Assembly: GCF_035920445.1 (NCBI RefSeq)
Contig: NZ_CP109162.1
Coordinates: 6,510,001-6,574,000 of the forward strand
Direction: 5' to 3'
Length of the DNA stretch: 64,000 nucleotides
Origin: Nocardia sp. NBC_01730
GTDB taxonomy: Bacteria > Actinomycetota > Actinomycetes > Mycobacteriales > Mycobacteriaceae
In this document: piece after piece, positions 17,336-25,872 of the stretch
How the letters are laid out: every line of letters begins with the position of its first letter
Numbering within the stretch: position 1 is the first letter of the stretch
Translations under genes and position numbers: made by a program
Notes under the pieces: model-generated
The model's input: the letters and a program-made list of their open reading frames with translations, nothing else
Database searches by the model: none
What the model was told of the DNA's origin: nothing

Positions 17336-18508
17336 TCAGAGGTGGTGCTTGTAGGTCTCGTAGTCGGCGTCCGGCTCGCCGGTGGGGCGGAAGTGGTCCA
17401 CGTTCTCCAGGCCGTAGCCCCACTCCTCGCGCGGTCTCCATACCGCCTCCACCCGCATGCCCATGCGCACTTCGCTCGCCTCGCACCCGAGCACCAGGTG
17501 CAGAAACGGGATGTCCGCGCCGTCCAGCAGCACGTACGCCGCGACATACGGCGGCTTGATCCGCTGGCCGAGGAACGGGACGTTCACGATGCAGAAGGTG
17601 GTGACCGTGCCGCGATCGGGCAGCTCGATGAAGTCGTTGGTCGGCCTGCCGTCGGTCGGGTTCGCGCCGCGCGGCGGGAAGTACACCTTGCCCGCGTCGT
17701 CGGTGCGGCCGCCGATCAGCTTGCCCTCGGCCAATCCGCGCAGGTAGACGGTTTCCTGCGGGGAGGCGGTGTGCTTGTACGGCAGGTCGACCGGCGTCGT
17801 GATCACCGTGACCGGGTCGGCCGTGCTGCCGGATACGGTCGGAGCGCCGGACTTCTCGCCCGGCTCGAAGCAGGCGATGTCTCGGATACTGCCCTCGGTC
17901 TGTGCCGCCCACCGGGCGGTTACGCGCAATCCCGTGTGGATGTCTTCGGGTGCGGCGACGTCCACCGCGTGCAGCAGCGTGGTGTCGGCGCCGTCGAGCC
18001 GGATCAACGCCCAGGCGAACGGGCGGTCGAACGGCTGTCTGGGCAGCGGTTCGCGCACCCAGGTCCACGATTCCACGGTGCCGGTGTCGGCCACATGAAC
18101 GAATTCGGTCAACGGTTCGGCGGTAATCGGGTCGTATTCCGGCGGCGGCACGATCACGCGGCCGTTCGAGCCGCGCGCGCCGACGATCTTGTGGTCGCGC
18201 AGTTCAGTCAGAAAGGTCCCGATGGTGGTTCCGACGGAGCGGGTGTAGTCGAAACGCACCCGCAGAGGCGCGCTGAGTACGTCGGGCGCTGAATCCGGCT
18301 GGCGGCGCTCCGGGGTCCCTTTGTGGTCACGCTGCGCTGCCGCCTCCGGGCCCGTCGCTCGCGCCGCTGAATCCGATTGGCGGCGCTCCCGGGGCCCTTC
18401 GTGGTTACGCTCCGCTCCCGCCTCCGGGCCCGTCGCTCGCGCCGCAGTGTTCAATCCCGTGCCACTGGCACCGGCGATTGCTGTGGGTGCAGTATTCCCG
18501 TGAGTCAC
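17336..18508 (-). CDS. Two-OB-fold (ChsH2/DUF35-type) acyl-CoA-binding protein with repeat-derived leader
   Basis: 390 residues, against about 300 for Rv3521. Residues about 80-230 and 235-390 are two similar halves, each ending in an OB-fold strand set (FAWALIRLDGADTTLLHAV and YVAAYVLLDGADIPFLHLV) of the DUF35 type that pairs with Ltp aldolases. Residues about 21-72 are two 26-residue copies of the junction repeat (ARATGPEAGAERNHEGPR type), translated in frame. GTG at 18508 lies 9 bp after a KstR-like box; no later in-frame ATG or GTG was noticed in the repeat leader, so the leader is probably translated. First gene of the ltp4-ltp3-LLM-SnoaL unit. Confidence 0.82.
   Translation of the reverse strand: MTHGNTAPTAIAGASGTGLNTAARATGPEAGAERNHEGPRERRQSDSAARATGPEAAAQRDHKGTPERRQPDSAPDVLSAPLRVRFDYTRSVGTTIGTFLTELRDHKIVGARGSNGRVIVPPPEYDPITAEPLTEFVHVADTGTVESWTWVREPLPRQPFDRPFAWALIRLDGADTTLLHAVDVAAPEDIHTGLRVTARWAAQTEGSIRDIACFEPGEKSGAPTVSGSTADPVTVITTPVDLPYKHTASPQETVYLRGLAEGKLIGGRTDDAGKVYFPPRGANPTDGRPTNDFIELPDRGTVTTFCIVNVPFLGQRIKPPYVAAYVLLDGADIPFLHLVLGCEASEVRMGMRVEAVWRPREEWGYGLENVDHFRPTGEPDADYETYKHHL
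18288..18443 (-). repeat. Two tandem 78-bp junction repeats inside a coding frame
   Basis: Copies at 18288-18365 and 18366-18443. On the minus strand each has GGGCCCGGAGGCGG and then a CGT(A/G)ACCAC(A/G)AAGGG core, clearly related to the units at 7.6 and 42.0 kb. The 78-bp length is a multiple of three, so the repeats add 26 residues each to the OB-fold protein without a frame break. Confidence 0.82.
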
Positions 18509-18517
18509 GATATCGAG

Positions 18518-18531
18518 TAGAACAGGTTCTT
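18518..18531. promoter_or_regulatory. KstR-like operator between the OB-fold gene and the Rv3520c-like gene
   Basis: TAGAACAGGTTCTT fits the consensus except at the last base. The overlapping TATTCT (18531-18536) is a likely -10 for the plus-strand LLM gene; the box also sits 9 bp before the minus-strand GTG. Confidence 0.75.
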
Positions 18532-18569
18532 ATTCTGGTAGCAAGCAATTGATCGGAAAGGGGTCCGCC

Positions 18570-19604
18570 GTGAAGTTCGGATTGCAACTCGGGTACTGGA
18601 TGGCCCAGCCGCCCGCCAACGCGGGCGAGTTGGTGATCGCGGCCGAGGAAGCCGGGTTCGACGCCGTATTCGCCGCCGAATCGTGGGGGTCGGATGCCTT
18701 CGGTCCGTTGACCTGGTGGGGCTCGTCGACGCGGCGCGTCCGCCTCGGCACCTCGGTAGTGCAGATGTCGGCGCGCACACCCGCGGCCACCGCCATGCAC
18801 GCGCTCACGCTCGACCACCTCAGCGGTGGTCGCGCGATTCTCGGCCTCGGCGTCTCCGGTCCTCAGGTGGTCGAGGGCTGGTATGGCCAGCCGTTCGCCA
18901 AGCCATTGCAGCGCACCAGGGAGTACGTGGGGATCGTCCGGCAGGTGCTGGCTCGGGAGGCGCCGGTCACCAGCGCGGGCCCGCACTATCCGCTGCCCTA
19001 CACCGGGCCGGGCTCGATCGGACTCGGCAAGCCGCTCAAGCCGATCGTGCATCCGTTACGTGCGGATTTGCCGATCTGGCTCGGCGCGGAGGGGCCCAAG
19101 AACGTGGCGCTCACCGCGGAGATCGCCGACGGCTGGCTTGCCATCTATTACGCGCCCAGGCTGGCCGGGATGTACGACGACTGGCTCGACGAGGGGTTTG
19201 CGCGGGCGGGGGCGCGACGCAGCAGGGAGGACTTCGAAATTGCCGCGAGCTGCCAGGTGGTGATCACCGATAACCCGGCGAGCGAGTTGGAGCGGATGCG
19301 CTGGATCATGGCGCTCTACATCGGGGGTATGGGCGCGCCCGAGCTGAACTTTCATGCCCAGGTCTATCGGCGCATGGGGTACGAGCGCGAGGTCGACGAG
19401 ATCGGACGGTTGTTCCAGGCGGGCAAGAAGGCCGAGGCCGCGGCCATGGTGCCGGACGAGCTGATTCTGGACACCGCGATCATCGGCGACGAGGAGCATG
19501 TCCGCAAGCAACTCGGGGTGTGGGAGGCGGCGGGCGTCACCATGATGTTGGTGTCGGTTCCGGACATCCCGCAATTGCATCGGCTCGCACCCCTTGTCGA
19601 ATAG
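18570..19604 (+). CDS. LLM-class F420-dependent oxidoreductase (Rv3520c-like)
   Basis: A 344-residue luciferase-like barrel close to Rv3520c along its length: KFGLQLGYWMAQPP at the start, GSDAFGPLTWWGSSTRRV, LTLDHLSGGRAILGLGVSG and LGAEGPKNVALTAE are shared landmarks. F420 rather than FMN is expected. The steroid substrate is unknown. GTG at 18570 has GGAAAGGGG six bases before it. It is the first plus-strand gene after the shared KstR-like box; its stop is directly followed by another KstR box. Confidence 0.85.
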   Translation: MKFGLQLGYWMAQPPANAGELVIAAEEAGFDAVFAAESWGSDAFGPLTWWGSSTRRVRLGTSVVQMSARTPAATAMHALTLDHLSGGRAILGLGVSGPQVVEGWYGQPFAKPLQRTREYVGIVRQVLAREAPVTSAGPHYPLPYTGPGSIGLGKPLKPIVHPLRADLPIWLGAEGPKNVALTAEIADGWLAIYYAPRLAGMYDDWLDEGFARAGARRSREDFEIAASCQVVITDNPASELERMRWIMALYIGGMGAPELNFHAQVYRRMGYEREVDEIGRLFQAGKKAEAAAMVPDELILDTAIIGDEEHVRKQLGVWEAAGVTMMLVSVPDIPQLHRLAPLVE

Positions 19605-19618
19605 TAGAACACGTTCTA
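19605..19618. promoter_or_regulatory. KstR operator fused to the -10 of a leaderless acyl-CoA ligase gene
   Basis: TAGAACACGTTCTA is a perfect palindrome and perfect consensus match that starts one base after the LLM stop. Its last TA begins TAAATT (19617-19622), a TANNNT -10 that ends 7 nt before the GTG at 19630. Confidence 0.88.
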
Positions 19619-19629
19619 AATTCAATGAG

Positions 19630-21186
19630 GTGACGACGCAGGAGTCAGTGAAAATTCTCGGTCTGTGGAACATCGCCGAAGCCGAACCCGATCGGATCGC
19701 GATGGTCGATCCCTCGGGCCGGGACGTGACGTATCGCGAATTGGCGACGCTCGCCAACCGCTACGCCACCGGTCTGCGGGGGCTCGGCCTGGAAACCGGC
19801 GACGTGTTGGTGAGCATGGTGCACAACAGCGTCGAGGCGATCGCCGCCTACTTCGCTGCCTATCAGGCCGGTTTGTACATCGTCGCGGTGAACTGGCATC
19901 TCACCGGGCCGGAGGTGGCCTACATCCTGTCCGACAGCGAGGCGAAGGCGTTCATCGTCAGCGATCGGTTCGCCGCCGCCGCCGAGGCCGCCGCCGACGA
20001 GGCGGGACTGCCCGCGTCGGCGCGCTTTTCGGTGGGCGAGATCGAGGGCTTCAAGTCGGTGGCCTGGCTCGGCGCCGCGGATACCGGACGTCCATCGAAC
20101 CGCAGCACCGGCGCGCCGATGCTCTACACATCCGGAACGACGGGGCGGCCCAAAGGCGTTCGGCGCCCGCTCACCGGGGCCGATCCCGACGTCGTCCCGC
20201 CGCAGAGCACCGCGTTCTTCGGGCTCTTCGGGCTCGCGCCCTACGACGAGAATGTGCACATCTGCGGCTCACCGCTGTACCACACCGCGGTGCTGAACTT
20301 CGCCACCATCTCGATCCAGCTGGGCCACAAGCTCGCTCTGATGGATCGCTGGGACGCCGAGGACATGCTGCGCCTGATCGACAAGTATCGGGTGACGCAC
20401 AGCCACATGGTGCCCACGCAGTTCCACCGGCTGCTCGCACTGCCGGAGGAGGTGCGCGCCAAGTACGACGTGTCCTCACTGCGCAGCATGGTGCACGGCG
20501 CCGCGCCGTGCCCGCAGGAGACCAAGCGGCAGATGCTGGAGTGGTGGGGCCCGACGGTCACCGAGTATTACGCGGCCACCGAGGGCGGCGGCACAGTGAT
20601 CAACGGCACCGACTGGCTGCGCAAGCCGGGCTCGGTCGGCAAGGCGTGGCCGTGGTCGGTGATCAAGGTGCTCAGCGAAGAGGACGGCTCCGAGGTCCCG
20701 GTCGGCGAGCCCGGCTTGGTCTACATGCGCATGGGCGCTTCGAGTTTTGAGTACCACCACGACAAGGCCAAGACCGAGGACTCGCGCGTCGGCGACCTGT
20801 TCACCGTCGGCGACATCGGACACCTCGACGAGGACGGCTACCTCTACCTGCACGATCGGCGCTCGGATCTGATCCTCTCCGGCGGGGTGAACATCTACCC
20901 GGCCGAGATCGAGAACGTGCTCATCACCCATCCGAAGGTCGCCGATGTGGCGGTTTTCGGTATCCCGCACCCGGATTGGGGCCAGGAGGTGAAGGCGGTC
21001 GTGCAACCCGCGGACGGCACCGAGGGCAGCGACGAACTCACCGCCGAGCTGCTGGCCTTCGCCGCAACACAATTGGCGAAGTACAAGATGCCCAAGTCGA
21101 TCGATTACCTGCTCGAACTGCCGCGCGACCCTAACGGCAAGCTTTACAAGCGCAAGCTCCGCGACCGTTATATCCCGGCAACGTAG
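19630..21186 (+). CDS. Acyl-CoA synthetase (FadD family) of the KstR regulon
   Basis: A 518-residue adenylate-forming enzyme. LYTSGTTGRPKGVRRPL is the P-loop, YYAATEGGG and VGDIGHLDEDGYLYLHDRRSD the A5/A7 motifs, and GGVNIYPAEIENV A8. The C-terminal lysine is in LPRDPNGKLYKRKL. It should activate a steroid or fatty carboxylate. It is not FadD19 (that gene is at 25.9 kb), and the exact orthologue was not recognised. GTG at 19630 fits a leaderless transcript from the overlapping KstR box; GTG at 19648 is an alternative. Confidence 0.85.
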   Translation: MTTQESVKILGLWNIAEAEPDRIAMVDPSGRDVTYRELATLANRYATGLRGLGLETGDVLVSMVHNSVEAIAAYFAAYQAGLYIVAVNWHLTGPEVAYILSDSEAKAFIVSDRFAAAAEAAADEAGLPASARFSVGEIEGFKSVAWLGAADTGRPSNRSTGAPMLYTSGTTGRPKGVRRPLTGADPDVVPPQSTAFFGLFGLAPYDENVHICGSPLYHTAVLNFATISIQLGHKLALMDRWDAEDMLRLIDKYRVTHSHMVPTQFHRLLALPEEVRAKYDVSSLRSMVHGAAPCPQETKRQMLEWWGPTVTEYYAATEGGGTVINGTDWLRKPGSVGKAWPWSVIKVLSEEDGSEVPVGEPGLVYMRMGASSFEYHHDKAKTEDSRVGDLFTVGDIGHLDEDGYLYLHDRRSDLILSGGVNIYPAEIENVLITHPKVADVAVFGIPHPDWGQEVKAVVQPADGTEGSDELTAELLAFAATQLAKYKMPKSIDYLLELPRDPNGKLYKRKLRDRYIPAT

Positions 21187-21304
21187 CCCAACGCGGCGTA
21201 GGCGGCGGCCCGGGCCCACCCGCCGCCGCGCCTGCCGGGTCGACGCCGCGGCCGCGCACCCGTAGCGAGGTCAACGGCTGTAGCCCTGCCGCCCCGCCAC
21301 GCCA

Positions 21305-22780
21305 TCAGATGTAGGTGTAGGAGCGCCCATTGCTGGTGCCTCCGACGGTGGTGACCGTGACCGACACCGTACCGAGCAGGGGTCCGGCGGGGGCGACTGC
21401 GGTGATCTGCGTACTGGAGTTGACGGTGAAGGTCGCCGCGGTGGCACCGAACCTGACCGTGGTGGCACCGGTCAGGTTGGTGCCGGTGAGGGTGACCGAG
21501 TTTCCCCCGATGAGCAGCCCGGAGCTCGGGGAGACCCCGGTCAGGGTGGGAACTGGCACGTAGGTGTAGAAGACCCCGTTGCTGGTTCCGCCCGCGGTGG
21601 TGACCGTGGACTGCACGGTGCCCGTCCCGGCGGGGGCGATCGCGGTGATCTGCGTACTGGAGTTGACAGTGAAGGGTGCCGCGGTGGCGCCGAAGCTGAC
21701 CGTGGTGGCTCCGGTGAACCCGGTGCCGGTCAGGGTGACCGAGGTCCCCCCGTCCGCCGACCCCGAACTCGGGACGACCGAGGTCAGGGTGGGAACCGTG
21801 ACGTAGGTGTAGGAGAGGCCGTTGGTGGTGCCGCCGGCGGTGGTGACCGTGACCGACACCGTCCCCGTCCCCGTCCCCGTCCCGGCGGGGGCGACTGCGG
21901 TGATCTGCGTACTGGAGTCGACGGTGAACGACGTCGCCGCGGTGGCGCCGAAGCTGACCGCGGTGGCACCGGCCAGGTTGGTGCCGGTCAAGGTGACGCT
22001 GGTTGCCCCGGCCGGCGGTCCCGAACTCGGGGAGACCGAGGTCAGGGTGGGAGCCGTGACGTAGGTGTAGGGGAGGCCGTTGGTGGTGCCGCCGGCGGTG
22101 GTGACCGTGACCGACACCGTCCCCGTCCCGGCGGGGGCGACTGCGGTGATCTGCGTACTGGAGTCGACGGTGAACGATGTTGCCGCAGTGGCGCCGAAGC
22201 TGACCGTGGTGGCTCCGGTGAACCCGGTGCCGGTCAGGGTGACCGAGGTCCCCCCGGCCGCCGACCCCGAACTCGGGACGACCGAGCTCATGGTGGGAAC
22301 CGCGACGTAGGTGTAGGACAGGCCGTTGTTGGTGCCGCCCGCGGTGGTGACACTGACACTCACCGAACCAGCTGCCGTGCCCGCCGGCACGACCACGGTC
22401 AACTGGCTATCGTTGACCACAGTCGGGGTCGCCGACGCGGCGCCGAAATGCACCGCGGTGGCGGTGGACAGACCGGTACCAGTGATGGTCACCGTGTTAC
22501 CGCCCGCGGTGACACCGGAGACCGGGGACAGGGTGCCCTTGAACGGCGCGCCGATGTAGAAGAACGACAGCGGGTTGCTGGTCCCTCCTGCAGTGGTCAC
22601 GGTCACAGGGACAGTGCCCGCCCCGGACGGGGAGACAGCGGTGATCGATGTAGCCGTGTCGGCGGTGATAGTGGCCAACTTGGAACCGAAGTGCACGGCG
22701 GTGGCGCCGCCGAGGTTAGTGCCGGTGACGGTTACAGTGGTCCCGCCTCCGGTCGACCCCTGATTGGGAGAAATCGGCAT
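21305..22780 (-). CDS. Protein of six tandem IPT/TIG immunoglobulin-like repeats
   Basis: A 491-residue protein made almost only of six about 82-residue IPT/TIG domains. Each begins PT-(L/M)-(T/S)-x-V-x-PSSG, passes through VTLTGTxFTGATTVSFGATAA, and ends VSVTVTTAGGTTNGLSYTYV. No signal peptide, membrane segment or sorting motif is visible at either end, so its location and role are unclear; related proteins occur as surface or phage-tail components. Middle repeats are nearly identical in DNA, so copy number may vary. ATG at 22780 with AGGA upstream. Unrelated to the steroid genes on both sides. Confidence 0.75.
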   Translation of the reverse strand: MPISPNQGSTGGGTTVTVTGTNLGGATAVHFGSKLATITADTATSITAVSPSGAGTVPVTVTTAGGTSNPLSFFYIGAPFKGTLSPVSGVTAGGNTVTITGTGLSTATAVHFGAASATPTVVNDSQLTVVVPAGTAAGSVSVSVTTAGGTNNGLSYTYVAVPTMSSVVPSSGSAAGGTSVTLTGTGFTGATTVSFGATAATSFTVDSSTQITAVAPAGTGTVSVTVTTAGGTTNGLPYTYVTAPTLTSVSPSSGPPAGATSVTLTGTNLAGATAVSFGATAATSFTVDSSTQITAVAPAGTGTGTGTVSVTVTTAGGTTNGLSYTYVTVPTLTSVVPSSGSADGGTSVTLTGTGFTGATTVSFGATAAPFTVNSSTQITAIAPAGTGTVQSTVTTAGGTSNGVFYTYVPVPTLTGVSPSSGLLIGGNSVTLTGTNLTGATTVRFGATAATFTVNSSTQITAVAPAGPLLGTVSVTVTTVGGTSNGRSYTYI

Positions 22781-23365
22781 GATGCTGCGTCCTAGTCGAT
22801 GCTCTTCCGGGTGATTGCCCAAATTCTTTTGGCGGCCTGCTCTTTCCATTAACGCCCCGGGACCGGTTGCCAGGCAATGCCTCAGCTGATCCGTTTTCGT
22901 CCGTTTTCGGACTCCTACCGCCACAACACCAGAATCACCAATTCGATGCGGCCCCAAGGGCTGCCTCAAACCCACGAGACAGGCCAGCGGCGTCCGGCAA
23001 CGTTCGTCCACGAAACGGTTTGCGGTGAGAATCGTTCTCGCAGGCCACCGTCGGCCGGATTCGAAAGGGTTCCGCCGGGTACTGCTCGAAGCGCGGGCCG
23101 CGAATGTTTTCCCTGTTCAGATTCCCTCTGCGCCAACTCAACCCGGACAGTGCCAACTACACCTGGACACGACAAGCACATGGGTGACTCGTCGGGTTAC
23201 CCACGAGATCAAACGCCGGTACGGCCTAGTCATCGCGCTTGCCTTCCACGGCGGTGTGCGAGTACGGCGGATCCGCCTTGCCAGCGAAGCAGTTCTTCAG
23301 CCATGCGTGTTCCTAGGGATGACAGACGAGGGTGTTGGGCCCGGTCACGCCGATAAGCGAGGCGG
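22781..23365. other. Gap between the IPT gene and the ECF sigma factor gene
   Basis: About 585 bp. Several short frames on both strands but none with protein-like composition. It holds the promoter side of the IPT gene. No tRNA, repeat or clear hairpin was seen. Confidence 0.4.
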
Positions 23366-24361
23366 TCATGGCTCTCGCAGTTCCGGGGCCAGGCCGAAGA
23401 GTGGGAAGAGTTTTTCGGTGTCCAGGAAGAAGTTCAGGCCCGAGACGGTGCCGCCGTCGAGTTCCAGCACCGTGATCGACCACGGCACCCACACACCCGG
23501 CTCGTCGCCCGGTTTGTAGTGGCCGAAGGCGGGCAGACCGTTGGCGCCCTCGAGCCGGACCATTCGCGAATCGCGGCAGGCGCTTCCGGTGCCGAGCATG
23601 AAGGCGGCCACGTTCTCCGGGCCGGAGATCCACAGCTCGATCGGCGGCATGGACAGCGTGACATCGGCTTTCAGCAGTGTCGTGAGGGTGTCCATGTCGT
23701 AGGCCTCGAACGCTTTGACGAAGTTGTCCACGAGCCTGCGCTGGTCTTCGTCGGTCTCGTCGTAGGTGTCAGTGGCCGTCGGCTGAACTTTGGACATGGT
23801 GGCGCGCGCCCGTTGTAGCGCACTGTTCACGGACGCGGGCGACATGGTGAGCGCCTCAGCGGTCTCGTTGGCGGAGAATCGCAGCACCTCGCGCATGATC
23901 AGGATCGCGCGCTGGGTAGCGGGCAGGTGCTGGCAGGCGGCGACGAACGCAAGGCGCAGCGTGTCTTTGGCGCTGGCGTGCTCGGCCGGGTCGGCGCCGA
24001 AGGCGAGCGCGTTCGGGATCGGCTCGACCCAGACGTAGTCGGGCTGCGGTGCGGGCAGCGGCGAATCGGGACGGGACGGGCCGGACAGATCCATCGGCCG
24101 CGCCCTGCGTTGCGGCCCGTCGATCATGTCGAGGCAGACGTTCGTGGTGATCTTGTACAGCCAGGACCGTAGGCTGGCGCGACCCTCGAACGAGTTATAG
24201 GACTTCCACGCCCGGGTCAAGGTTTCCTGGACCGCGTCCTCCGCTTCGAAGGAGGAGCCGAGCATCCGGTAGGCGTACGCGCACAACTCCCTACGATGGG
24301 CCTCGAATGAGGCGAGCACATCGGGAGCGAGGCCGGCGGGGGAGCCGGACGAGTCGTTCAT
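23366..24361 (-). CDS. ECF RNA polymerase sigma factor with C-terminal SnoaL-like domain (SigG/SigX5 type)
   Basis: 331 residues. Region 2 is in YAYRMLGSSFEAEDAVQET and SLRSWLYKITTNVCLDMID (about 30-95), and region 4 helix-turn-helix is FSANETAEALTMSPASVNSAL (about 170-190). A SnoaL-like domain follows (DNFVKAFEAYDMDTLTTLL onward), as in SigG-type factors where this domain modulates activity in place of an anti-sigma protein. ATG at 24361 was chosen; GTG 10 codons upstream is possible. Divergent from a VOC-family gene it may control. Confidence 0.83.
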   Translation of the reverse strand: MNDSSGSPAGLAPDVLASFEAHRRELCAYAYRMLGSSFEAEDAVQETLTRAWKSYNSFEGRASLRSWLYKITTNVCLDMIDGPQRRARPMDLSGPSRPDSPLPAPQPDYVWVEPIPNALAFGADPAEHASAKDTLRLAFVAACQHLPATQRAILIMREVLRFSANETAEALTMSPASVNSALQRARATMSKVQPTATDTYDETDEDQRRLVDNFVKAFEAYDMDTLTTLLKADVTLSMPPIELWISGPENVAAFMLGTGSACRDSRMVRLEGANGLPAFGHYKPGDEPGVWVPWSITVLELDGGTVSGLNFFLDTEKLFPLFGLAPELREP

Positions 24362-24547
24362 GGCTGTCACCCTGCCACAGGCCACCGACACAGAACAGGT
24401 CTTCGAGGCGGCTACCTGCGAAGATCAAGATCATTAAACCTTTCTGCGCTGTGTGGCGCGTCACGTACGCCTCGGCGATGAATTCACCTTCCGGCGCCCG
24501 TCATATCCAGTGACACGAACGGACTTGCTCGAGAGGAAGAGGCCGAT

Positions 24548-24967
24548 ATGAGCAGCAAGATGATCTTCGTCAATCTCCCCGTAGCCGACCTGAACCGGTC
24601 GAAGGCCTTCTATGAAGCGCTGGGCTGGAAGGTCAACCAGGAGTTCACGGATGACAACGCCGCCTGCATCGTTGTCGACGACAACATTTGCCTGATGCTG
24701 CTCACCAGGGACTTCTTCACCACCTTCAGCAAACGGCCGGTGGCCGACACGAAGGCGGCGATCAATGCCGCGTACGCGCTCGCGCTCGGTAGCGCGGAGG
24801 AAGTCGACAACCTTACCGCCGCCGCGCTGGCCGCGGGCGCGACCGAAGAGGTGAACGAGGACAAGCGCGCGCAGGAGGCGCAGGTCGGCATGCACGGCCG
24901 CACCTTCATCGATCCGGATGGCCACCAGTGGGAGCCGTTCTGGATGGACTACCCGGGCGCCGACTGA
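24548..24967 (+). CDS. VOC-superfamily (glyoxalase-like) protein
   Basis: 139 residues, a single beta-alpha-beta-beta-beta pair module. It starts KMIFVNLPVADLNRSKAFYEALGW and ends with the metal-site strand GRTFIDPDGHQWEPFW. Typical roles are glyoxalase, dioxygenase or resistance protein; nothing points to one of these. GAGAGGAAGAGGCC upstream of the ATG provides the ribosome site. Divergent from the sigma factor gene, an arrangement common for ECF targets. Confidence 0.75.
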   Translation: MSSKMIFVNLPVADLNRSKAFYEALGWKVNQEFTDDNAACIVVDDNICLMLLTRDFFTTFSKRPVADTKAAINAAYALALGSAEEVDNLTAAALAAGATEEVNEDKRAQEAQVGMHGRTFIDPDGHQWEPFWMDYPGAD

Positions 24968-25029
24968 GCTCGGTGCGGGCCCCGATGCGTGCGCGCCAGT
25001 GGGCGTGTTGTGCTCTCGGTCAACGGCTC

Positions 25030-25812
25030 TCAGTTACCGGTGAACGTGGGCTTGCGCTTCTCCGCGAACGCCTTCGGGCCCTCCTTGGCGTCGGCCGAAC
25101 GGAATACCGCCGTACCGAGTTCGGCGTCGATCTTGAAGGCGTCTTCCTCCGCCATGGCCTCGGTCTCCCGAATGGTGCGCAGGATGGCCTGCACCGCCAG
25201 CGGCCCGTTGGCGGCGATCTGCGCGGCGAGTTCCAGTGCCTTGTCCAGTGCCGTTCCGTCCGGCACCACGTGTCCGATCAGGCCGATCTCCTTGGCCTCC
25301 GCAGCGGTGACGTGCCGGCCGGTCAGCAGGATGTCCGCGGCCACGGTGTAGGGAATCTGGCGGACCAGTCGCACCGCGGAGCCGCCTAGCGGGAACAGGC
25401 CCCACCGCGCCTCGGACACGCCGAATTTCGCGCTCTCGCCGGCCACCCGGATGTCGGTGCCCTGCAGGATCTCCGTGCCGCCCGCGATAGCGGGACCCTC
25501 GACGGCCGCGATCAGCGGCTTGGTCAGCCTGCGGCCCTTGAGCAGCGCCTCGATCTTGGACAGATCCCAGCCGCCGCCCGCGAACGAGTCGCCGGGGTGC
25601 TGGGAGGTCATCGCCTTGAGGTCGGCGCCCGCGCAGAACGCGCCGCCCGCGCCGGTCAGGATCGCCACCCGGATAGCCGGATCGTTGTCCACCTGGTCCC
25701 AGGCGTCACGCATGATCGCCATCATCTCCGCCGACAGCGCGTTGCGCGCCTCGGGTCGGTTCATGGTGACGATGAGGACATGGTCCCGTTTCTCGACGAG
25801 GCAGTGCGGCAT
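25030..25812 (-). CDS. echA19: EchA19: sterol side-chain enoyl-CoA hydratase
   Basis: A 260-residue crotonase matching Rv3516. [15 protein letters not shown] (about 54-68) and [17 protein letters not shown] hold the oxyanion hole; [14 protein letters not shown] carries a catalytic-position glutamate. It hydrates the steroid enoyl-CoA during side-chain beta-oxidation. Divergent from fadD19 with a shared KstR-like box, as in M. tuberculosis. Confidence 0.9.
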   Translation of the reverse strand: MPHCLVEKRDHVLIVTMNRPEARNALSAEMMAIMRDAWDQVDNDPAIRVAILTGAGGAFCAGADLKAMTSQHPGDSFAGGGWDLSKIEALLKGRRLTKPLIAAVEGPAIAGGTEILQGTDIRVAGESAKFGVSEARWGLFPLGGSAVRLVRQIPYTVAADILLTGRHVTAAEAKEIGLIGHVVPDGTALDKALELAAQIAANGPLAVQAILRTIRETEAMAEEDAFKIDAELGTAVFRSADAKEGPKAFAEKRKPTFTGN

Positions 25813-25847
25813 TGCTGATTCTCCTGACTTCGAGCCTTGTCAGAAAC

Positions 25848-25861
25848 AGTAACACGTTCTA
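25848..25861. promoter_or_regulatory. KstR-like operator between echA19 and fadD19
   Basis: AGTAACACGTTCTA; only the first base departs from the consensus. The final TA opens TATTTT (25860-25865), a TANNNT element ending 7 nt before the fadD19 GTG, the same geometry as at 19.6 and 31.06 kb. Confidence 0.82.
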
Positions 25862-25872
25862 TTTTTAAGGCT

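Noticed and set aside
21305..22780. Plus-strand frames of about 75 codons opposite the IPT gene
   Set aside because: They recur with the IPT period and are shadows of its repeats.
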